Of a DNA stretch of 8,100 bases, positions 1 through 4,467 are shown piece by piece. A program made the translations under genes and the position numbers. The notes below the pieces were generated by a model that saw only the letters and a program-made list of their open reading frames with translations, had not been told where the DNA came from and did not search any database. Location: assembly GCA_958439425.1 (NCBI GenBank), contig CAUBVH010000042.1, positions 1 to 8,100 on the forward strand. The letters are read 5' to 3'. Origin of the DNA: an uncultured Collinsella sp. (GTDB taxonomy: Bacteria; Actinomycetota; Coriobacteriia; Coriobacteriales; Coriobacteriaceae). Position 1 is the first letter of the stretch. Every line of letters starts with the position of its first letter.

Positions 1-19
1 CGTCACTGAAACTCAAGAA

Positions 20-49
20 GGGGGAGGCCGCGAGGCCTCCCCCTTTTTT
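20..49 (+). terminator. Intrinsic terminator of the upstream plus-strand gene
   Basis: A perfect 10-bp GC-rich stem (20-29 with 34-43) is closed by a GCGA tetraloop and followed by six T residues (44-49). The T-run lies on the plus-strand side only, so it mainly serves a gene entering from the left edge. A TGA at 7-9 would be a fitting stop codon for that gene, but too little is in the window to identify it. The convergent minus-strand gene ending at 114 may also stop here, although its side has only a broken T-tract. Confidence 0.9.
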
Positions 50-113
50 GCGTTTACGGAGCGTAAATGACTCTATTACACCAGATGATCTTATCGTTTT
101 TGGTATTGAGCCT

Positions 114-581
114 TTATTTAAAGAAGATAAATCGAATAACAAGGGCAACTGCTATGGCCACAATAATCAAAAGCAGGATTGTCAGTCGATGCTGCTTGCG
201 TCGTTTACTTGATGAAACAAAGATTGATTTTCCCTGTTTTGGCGTTTCGAGATAGCGAGCCGAATGCGTCAAGGTTTGCTTTGGTCGAGGACCTCTTTGT
301 TGATGAGCGGCAGATGCTTTCATCGGCTCATCACTAACTGCGCTGTTTTTAGATAATGGTGCGTCTTTCAGATATACAGGGTCTCCCGAGGCGACGCCCA
401 TATGTTTACGTCCCGTTTGGGCATCCTCGAGTGTTTGATATCGATTTCTCGTCACATACTCGGGCTCCGGATCATTAATGGGCTCTTGCGAGATGTGGGG
501 GCGATGGAATCGAATCGGTTGCGGGCTGGATGCTTCGTCCTGCTCCGGCATAAACGTGTTGTCCTGTTTTTGATCGTCCAT
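114..581 (-). CDS. Hypothetical protein with one C-terminal membrane helix
   Basis: This 155-residue protein is not one I recognise. Residues 1-125 are polar, rich in Pro, Gln, Ser and charged residues, and look disordered, with no enzymatic motif. A basic stretch (SKRRKQHR, about 125-132) precedes a single hydrophobic segment (about 133-154) that runs to the last residues. This is the layout of a tail-anchored protein with a cytosolic N-terminus, an inferred topology. The start is supported by an AAAGGG Shine-Dalgarno sequence a few bases upstream, and the stop is TAA. On the minus strand a TACAAT (plus coordinates 621-626) could be its -10 box. The gene is AT-richer than tilS or ftsH and stands alone, divergent from hsp20. 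It could be a lineage-specific envelope or division accessory protein, but nothing in the sequence assigns a role. The reading frame is real with good likelihood; the function is unknown. Confidence 0.7.
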   Translation of the reverse strand: MDDQKQDNTFMPEQDEASSPQPIRFHRPHISQEPINDPEPEYVTRNRYQTLEDAQTGRKHMGVASGDPVYLKDAPLSKNSAVSDEPMKASAAHQQRGPRPKQTLTHSARYLETPKQGKSIFVSSSKRRKQHRLTILLLIIVAIAVALVIRFIFFK

Positions 582-620
582 GATGCCCTTTAGCTCGTTA
601 CCAACAACGTGTACGCGCTC

Positions 621-626
621 ATTGTA
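621..626 (-). promoter_or_regulatory. Candidate -10 box for the 155-residue membrane protein gene
   Basis: Read on the minus strand this is TACAAT, about 40 bases upstream of the start codon at 581. That would give a leader of roughly 30 bases. No good -35 hexamer sits at 17 bases. A second, weaker minus-strand option further upstream pairs TTGAAC with TATGTT at 18-base spacing. Tentative. Confidence 0.3.
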
Positions 627-701
627 AGCCCCTTGTTATTTGTAGCTGCGAACATACTTGTTATTTAAGCTCTGGTTCAAAGAATCTTAACCTTACTAAA
701 A

Positions 702-746
702 CCTGAGTCATACACACTTAGATATGCTTATAGTACTGGACTCAAA
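702..746. promoter_or_regulatory. Split HAIR-like inverted half-sites upstream of hsp20
   Basis: CCTGAGT (702-708) and ACTCAAA (740-746) each match six of seven bases of the HspR operator halves CTTGAGT and ACTCAAG, in the correct inverted orientation. The spacing is 31 bases, whereas the classical HAIR element has 7. HspR is known to repress hsp20-type genes in other Actinobacteria, so the location makes sense. The wide spacing makes this only a candidate, and it could be chance. Confidence 0.25.
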
Positions 747-763
747 AAACTTTATAGTCGATG

Positions 764-792
764 TATATATGGGCACTGGGTGGGCATATATA
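764..792 (+). promoter_or_regulatory. Inverted repeat overlapping the probable hsp20 promoter
   Basis: TATATATG (764-771) and CATATATA (785-792) form a perfect 8-bp inverted repeat around a 13-base G-rich spacer. The arms are centred 21 bases apart, about two helical turns. The right arm contains TATATA (787-792), a plausible -10 box that would put the transcript start near 799. No recognisable -35 hexamer lies 17 bases before it. A TATAGT at 753-758 is an alternative -10. The repeat may be an operator, but its arms are simple alternating AT sequence. Confidence 0.35.
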
Positions 793-834
793 AGAGCGTC
801 AAAAGAAGTCCCAGGCACCTAGAAGATGGCTCGG

Positions 835-852
835 CAGTCCTTAAAAGGAGTG
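835..852 (+). promoter_or_regulatory. Shine-Dalgarno site of hsp20 inside a small hairpin
   Basis: The Shine-Dalgarno sequence AAAAGGAG (843-850) lies eight bases before the ATG at 859 and fixes that start. Its core can pair with the TCCT just upstream: 838-841 pairs with 846-849 around a TAAA loop. The stem continues past a G-G mismatch with two further pairs (835-836 with 851-852). A weak, mismatched stem masking a ribosome binding site is the general design of RNA thermometers known on small heat shock genes. Sequestration here is inferred from pairing by eye, with no energy calculation. Confidence 0.35.
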
Positions 853-858
853 GTAAAC

Positions 859-1290
859 ATGGCAAGCATGGTTCCTTATCGTTCGGTTTTTGGCGTTCGT
901 CCTTCTGCTAGCTCGCTGTTCGATCTGTTTGATGATATGACCGACCTTGCAAACAACTCGATTGCCTCCAAGGCGTTCCCCGTTGACGTTGAGGACAAGG
1001 GTGATGGCTACGAGGTCAAGGCGTATCTGACCGGTGTCGCCAAGGATGACATCGACGTTGAGCTCAATGAGGGTCGCCTGTCCATCAGCGTGAACGTCGA
1101 GGAGAGCGCCGAAAACGAGGGTAAGAACTTCCTCCAGAAGGAGTTTAGCTCGTACAGCGCGACGCGTGGCGTGTATCTGAAGGACGCTTCGAGCGAGGGC
1201 CTCTCTGCAAAGTATGCTGACGGCATCCTCACCGTTACGGTTCCTAAGATCGTCGAGAAGAAGAACGTCACGAAGATCTCCATCGACTAA
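859..1290 (+). CDS. hsp20: Small heat shock protein, Hsp20/alpha-crystallin family
   Basis: This is a 143-residue ATP-independent chaperone of the cytosol. Such proteins bind unfolding proteins as oligomers and hold them for refolding by DnaK or ClpB. The N-terminal arm (about 1-40) is variable, including the Phe-rich stretch SLFDLFDD. The alpha-crystallin domain spans about 41-131 and ends with the family signature ADGILTVTVP (120-129). The C-terminal tail carries an I-x-I motif (ISI, 140-142), which docks into neighbouring subunits. Length is normal for the family. An in-frame ATG at 826 would add 11 residues. I chose 859 because a strong AAAAGGAG lies eight bases before it and the N-terminus then looks standard. 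The gene is monocistronic, with an AT-rich promoter region and its own terminator. Heat regulation is expected; no CIRCE element was seen, only degenerate HAIR-like halves. Confidence 0.95.
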   Translation: MASMVPYRSVFGVRPSASSLFDLFDDMTDLANNSIASKAFPVDVEDKGDGYEVKAYLTGVAKDDIDVELNEGRLSISVNVEESAENEGKNFLQKEFSSYSATRGVYLKDASSEGLSAKYADGILTVTVPKIVEKKNVTKISID

Positions 1291-1322
1291 CGATGGCTCT
1301 GCTTCAATCGAGAGTATGAGTT

Positions 1323-1356
1323 AAGGGGGCTGGGAAGTGATTCCCAGCCCCCTTTT
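1323..1356 (+). terminator. Intrinsic terminator of hsp20
   Basis: A perfect 12-bp stem (1325-1336 with 1341-1352) is closed by a GTGA tetraloop and followed by TTTT (1353-1356). Two A-T pairs can extend the stem at its base. It lies between two convergent genes and begins 34 bases after the hsp20 stop. On the minus strand the stem is followed only by TTAAC, so it would be a weaker terminator for the metallo-hydrolase gene. Confidence 0.92.
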
Positions 1357-1370
1357 GTTGTCTTGAGGGG

Positions 1371-2180
1371 CTATTGAATAGTTGTCGGTTGATACTGACT
1401 TGCAGGGCGTATCGAGAGCTTCCGTGGCCCTTGAAGACGGGTGGCAGAACTGCCGAGTTCATCATCGAGACTTGCATCAAGCGCGTTGGCATAGCTTTTG
1501 ACGGTAAGGCTTGGACGATTATTGTCCTGGCTGATATGCATGGCGATGAGCTGTTCGGTGCGATCGGTAACAAGTTCGCGCGCGGCTTCGGCGGCCTGGT
1601 TGTTGGAGAGGTGCCCCTTTGTGGACAGGATGCGCTCCTGAAGAAAGCGGGGGTACGCTCCTTCGCGCAGCATAGCTACATCGTGGTTGCTTTCGAGCGC
1701 GAGAACTCGACAGTCTTTGAGGATGCCTATGGCCTTGCTCGATAACTCTCCGGTGTCGGTGGCAAACCCAATGGAATCATCGAGAGCATTAAATCGATAG
1801 CCGACAGGATTGATGACATCGTGCGATGTTGAGTAGGTTTGCACGTGGATGCCGGCAATGGGGAGCGTGTCGCCGGGGTCAAATTCCTCTACGGGCAGGC
1901 GCGCGAGGTTTTCTTTGCATGAAAGGGTGTCCCTGCTGGCAAAGAGGGGACCATGCCAGTGCTTGCACCATACATCGAGCCCCTTGATATGGTCACCATG
2001 CTCATGGGTGATTACAAGAGCGGCGACGTCGTCTGCCGAGAGGCCAAGCTCCGCCATGCGTTTAAGTGTCTCGCGGCGGGACAGGCCGTTGTCGATCATG
2101 ATGAGCCCCTGAGGTCCCTCGACGAGTGCGCAGTTGCCTTTTGAGCCGCTGCCGAGGATATGAAGGTGCAGGCGAGACAT
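1371..2180 (-). CDS. walJ: Metallo-beta-lactamase-fold hydrolase, YycJ/WalJ type
   Basis: This is a 269-residue cytosolic metallo-hydrolase. The N-terminal strand leads into LGSGSKGNC (9-17), the mark of the YycJ/WalJ subgroup. The metal-binding HEHGDH follows at 59-64. Further likely ligands or core motifs are TSHD (118-121), ATDTG (140-144), LESNHD (162-167), GHLSN (189-193) and H215 in HISQDNN. Family members are thought to be DNA exonucleases linked to replication and cell-wall homeostasis; the substrate here is an inference. The frame is open for 27 more codons upstream, to 2261. Those residues lack family resemblance and would overlap the start of the divergent tilS, so ATG 2180 is preferred. 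The Shine-Dalgarno sequence is weak (GGAA). In Firmicutes this gene sits with walRK, but here it stands alone, divergent from tilS and convergent with hsp20. Confidence 0.9.
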   Translation of the reverse strand: MSRLHLHILGSGSKGNCALVEGPQGLIMIDNGLSRRETLKRMAELGLSADDVAALVITHEHGDHIKGLDVWCKHWHGPLFASRDTLSCKENLARLPVEEFDPGDTLPIAGIHVQTYSTSHDVINPVGYRFNALDDSIGFATDTGELSSKAIGILKDCRVLALESNHDVAMLREGAYPRFLQERILSTKGHLSNNQAAEAARELVTDRTEQLIAMHISQDNNRPSLTVKSYANALDASLDDELGSSATRLQGPRKLSIRPASQYQPTTIQ

Positions 2181-2194
2181 AAGATTCCAAAGGA

Positions 2195-2222
2195 TACAAT
2201 GAGTGCGGACGAATAGAGGAGG
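2195..2222 (+). promoter_or_regulatory. Candidate tilS -10 box and strong ribosome binding site
   Basis: TACAAT at 2195-2200 is a good -10 hexamer, but the bases 17 upstream do not resemble a -35. A transcript would start near 2207. AGGAGG at 2217-2222 lies six bases before the tilS ATG and fixes that start. The 48-base gap (2181-2228) also has to serve the divergent metallo-hydrolase, for which I see no clear promoter. Confidence 0.4.
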
Positions 2223-2228
2223 AAGCGA

Positions 2229-3770
2229 ATGCCAACGGTATCTCAGCACTATGGACATCATGCCGCACCGAGGACGGATAAGAGCACCCTGGCAACGCGG
2301 CAGGCCGCTGCCCCCGTAGTGCTCATGGTATCAGGCGGTGCGGACTCGACGGCGCTGCTCCTTATGGCTTGCACATCAAAGCTGGATATCCAGGACGGGC
2401 GCGGCGTCGCTCCCATTGCGCGCGAGCGATTGCACGTGCTGCATGTAAACCATCATCTGCGCGGGGAGGCATCCGATGGCGACGAGGCCTTTGTACGTGA
2501 CCTGTGCGCACAATACGGTTTGCCGCTGTGTGTTGAGCATGCCTATTTTGATGACGAATCGGGCAATATCGAGGCTGCGGCTCGCGAGGTGCGCTATGCC
2601 GCGGCACGGAGATACGTTCGCGAACTTTGTGCCGAATCGGGCGCACCGCGGACGGCGGCTCGTATCTGTACCGCGCATACTTCGTCGGACCGCGCGGAAA
2701 CATTTTTGATGAATGCCATTAAAGGGTCGGGTCCCGCGGGTCTATCGAGCATTCCGCGCCGTCGGAACATTGTGGTTCGCCCCTTGCTCGACCTCACGCA
2801 TGATGAGCTCGTGAGCTATCTGCAGGTGCACGGTCAGCCGTGGCGGGAAGATGAAAGCAACGAGGACGTTTCGTACCTGCGCAACTATGTGCGCCATCGG
2901 GTGATGCCGGTGGTGGCGCAGCGCAACGCGAACGTCTGTAAGACGATTGGCGCCGCTTGCGAAATTCTGGGCGACGAAGATGCCTTTCTTTCTCAGCTTT
3001 CGGCACAGGCGTTTCGAAGCTGCCTGCGCAAGGCGGCGGCGGGCGCACTGGTGCTCGATGCGCGCCGTCTTGCCGCCGCTGAGGTTGTGATTGCACGGCG
3101 TATCGTGCGGTTGGCGATTAAGCGTATCGATCCCGACGCGCGACCGGAGATGCGGCATGTAGAACGGGTACTTGCCTGCGTCGCTGCGGGCTCGGGCTCG
3201 GTTACGCTTCCTGCGGGAATTGATGCCCGTGTGGAGTTTGGCATGCTGGCGCTCAAGGCCCCGGCGGCGCGCGAGGGCTTAGTGGCCGACTGGATCTCCG
3301 TTCCCGGTCGTCTGCCGCTGGGGACGGGGCGTATGCTGACAGCAGAGCCGATGGCTGTGGAGCCGGGGTGCGATATCGTGCACCGTGCCCGCGAGCTTGC
3401 TGCTGCCGGAGAGGTTGCGGCCTTGGTGGATGCGGCGGCCCTGGGGTTCGCCGACCGCGATAGCGAGCGGATGCTAGCCGGCTCGCGCGGGGAGATTCCC
3501 GCCGAGGCGCGATTGGCGCGCCTGTGGGTGGATAGCCCTGTGCCGGGAGACGTGATGTGCCCGTTGGGGATGAGCGGTCGTAGCAAGAAAGTGTCAGACC
3601 TGTTGAACGAGGCGCGCATTCCTGTTTCAGACCGCTCTGGCGTACCCGTGGTAAGAACGGCTCCGGGAGGTGCCGTAGTATGGGTCGCGGGCGTTCGCGC
3701 GGACGAGCGTTTTAAATGCACGGCCGCAACGCGCGTGGCATATCTGCTTCGTGTGGTCGATGCGGAATAG
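2229..3770 (+). CDS. tilS: tRNA(Ile)-lysidine synthase
   Basis: This 513-residue protein is an ATP-dependent enzyme. It attaches lysine to C34 of the CAU-anticodon tRNA-Ile, changing its identity from Met to Ile, and it is normally essential. The PP-loop signature SGGADS is at 35-40, inside the N-terminal nucleotide-binding domain. Other catalytic-domain blocks are HVNHHLRGEASDGDE (72-86), AHTSSDRAETFLM (149-161) with GSGPAGLSSIP (166-176), and RPLLDLTHDEL (184-194) with WREDESNED (205-213). A middle substrate-binding domain follows. The C-terminal domain is recognisable from PGDVMCPLGMSGRSKKVSDLL (439-459) to VWVAGVRADERFK (484-496). The length fits the longer, three-domain TilS class. The start is set by AGGAGG six bases upstream. 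It heads the tilS-hpt-ftsH cluster conserved across Gram-positives, though 147 bases and a promoter separate it from hpt. Confidence 0.96.
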   Translation: MPTVSQHYGHHAAPRTDKSTLATRQAAAPVVLMVSGGADSTALLLMACTSKLDIQDGRGVAPIARERLHVLHVNHHLRGEASDGDEAFVRDLCAQYGLPLCVEHAYFDDESGNIEAAAREVRYAAARRYVRELCAESGAPRTAARICTAHTSSDRAETFLMNAIKGSGPAGLSSIPRRRNIVVRPLLDLTHDELVSYLQVHGQPWREDESNEDVSYLRNYVRHRVMPVVAQRNANVCKTIGAACEILGDEDAFLSQLSAQAFRSCLRKAAAGALVLDARRLAAAEVVIARRIVRLAIKRIDPDARPEMRHVERVLACVAAGSGSVTLPAGIDARVEFGMLALKAPAAREGLVADWISVPGRLPLGTGRMLTAEPMAVEPGCDIVHRARELAAAGEVAALVDAAALGFADRDSERMLAGSRGEIPAEARLARLWVDSPVPGDVMCPLGMSGRSKKVSDLLNEARIPVSDRSGVPVVRTAPGGAVVWVAGVRADERFKCTAATRVAYLLRVVDAE

Positions 3771-3791
3771 CGCTTCGCGCCAGCTATTCTG
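3763..3791 (+). other. Hairpin spanning the tilS stop codon
   Basis: GAATAGC (3765-3771) and GCTATTC (3783-3789) are perfect inverted arms with an 11-base loop. One G-T and one C-G pair extend the stem to nine. The left arm contains the tilS TAG stop codon. No T-run follows, so it is not a standard intrinsic terminator. It may mark or stabilise the tilS mRNA 3' end, or it may be chance. Confidence 0.35.
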
Positions 3792-3852
3792 TGCGACGTT
3801 GACGGTATTCCCGCGCTGATGGCGCACGTGCTGGTAAATATACCCCGTGCGC

Positions 3853-3861
3853 TGCTAGAAT
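3853..3861 (+). promoter_or_regulatory. Extended -10 promoter for hpt-ftsH
   Basis: TGCTAGAAT contains the TGn extension followed by TAGAAT, five of six bases of the -10 consensus. The -35 region (about 3832-3838) is poor, as is usual for extended -10 promoters. A transcript would begin near 3868 and carry a leader of about 50 bases before hpt. A TTGACG at 3799-3804 is a good -35 by itself, but it has no -10 at proper spacing. Confidence 0.55.
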
Positions 3862-3917
3862 GTGTAGTTCGCGTCCATGCGGCGGTGCGTGGGCGATAAG
3901 CACAAGAAAGGGTTGTC

Positions 3918-4466
3918 ATGGCTTCTCAACATCCGGATATCGAGAAGGTTCTGTTTACGCAGGAGGATATCGACGGTATCGTCTCTCGCCTAGGCGAGCA
4001 GATTACTCGCGACTACGCGGGTAAGGATCTGGTGCTGATTGCGGTCCTGCGCGGCGCCGTGGTCTTTATGGGCGACCTGATGCGCAAGATCGAGCTGCCG
4101 ACCAACATCGATTTCATGGCTGTTTCGAGCTATGGCGACGGTGTGAAGTCCTCGGGCATCGTGCGTATCATTAAGGACCTGGATATCGACATCCGCGGTC
4201 GCGACGTGCTGATCGTCGAGGACATTCTGGACTCGGGCCTGACGCTCAAGTATCTGATGAAGAACCTCGAGAGCCGCAAGCCCGCCTCGCTGGAGGTTGC
4301 CGCCTTCCTGTGGAAGGACGTTGAGGACCGTACCTCGGCCGTCACGCCCAAGTATGTTGGAACCCATTGCCCCGATGCCTTTGTGGTGGGCTACGGCCTC
4401 GACTATGCCGAGCGCTATCGTAACCTTCCGTATCTGGGCATTTTGAAACCGGAGGTTTATTCGTAA
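3918..4466 (+). CDS. hpt: Hypoxanthine-guanine phosphoribosyltransferase
   Basis: This 182-residue cytosolic enzyme of purine salvage converts hypoxanthine or guanine and PRPP into IMP or GMP. The type I PRTase fold is clear. LRGA (44-47) forms the pyrophosphate loop, SSYGDG (70-75) lies in the flexible flap, and the PRPP-binding signature is VEDILDSGLTL (100-110). Near the C-terminus, VGYGLDYAERYRNLPYLG is the typical base-binding and closing segment of bacterial Hpt/HprT. Length is normal for the family. The start is supported by AAGAAAGGG with a five-base spacer. ftsH begins one base after the hpt stop, so the two are almost certainly co-transcribed and probably translationally coupled. 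Its own extended -10 promoter lies about 60 bases upstream. Confidence 0.97.
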   Translation: MASQHPDIEKVLFTQEDIDGIVSRLGEQITRDYAGKDLVLIAVLRGAVVFMGDLMRKIELPTNIDFMAVSSYGDGVKSSGIVRIIKDLDIDIRGRDVLIVEDILDSGLTLKYLMKNLESRKPASLEVAAFLWKDVEDRTSAVTPKYVGTHCPDAFVVGYGLDYAERYRNLPYLGILKPEVYS

Positions 4467-4467
4467 G

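Noticed and set aside
11..17. Exact HAIR half-site ACTCAAG near the left edge
   Set aside because: There is no inverted partner nearby, and it lies just before a terminator rather than in a promoter.
728..758. Direct repeat TTATAGT at 728-734 and 752-758
   Set aside because: Seven AT-rich bases at 24-base spacing in an AT-rich promoter are readily explained by chance; recorded only as a possible alternative -10 region.
826..858. Upstream in-frame ATG extending hsp20 by 11 residues
   Set aside because: No ribosome binding site precedes 826 at useful spacing, whereas AAAAGGAG sits eight bases before 859. The extra residues simply translate the leader containing that site.
594..858. CIRCE (HrcA) operator upstream of hsp20
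   Set aside because: No TTAGCACTC or GAGTGCTAA arms, or close variants at nine-base spacing, were found on either strand.
2181..2261. 27-codon N-terminal extension of the metallo-hydrolase
   Set aside because: It crosses the divergent tilS start and lacks family resemblance. The conserved first strand begins right after the ATG at 2180.
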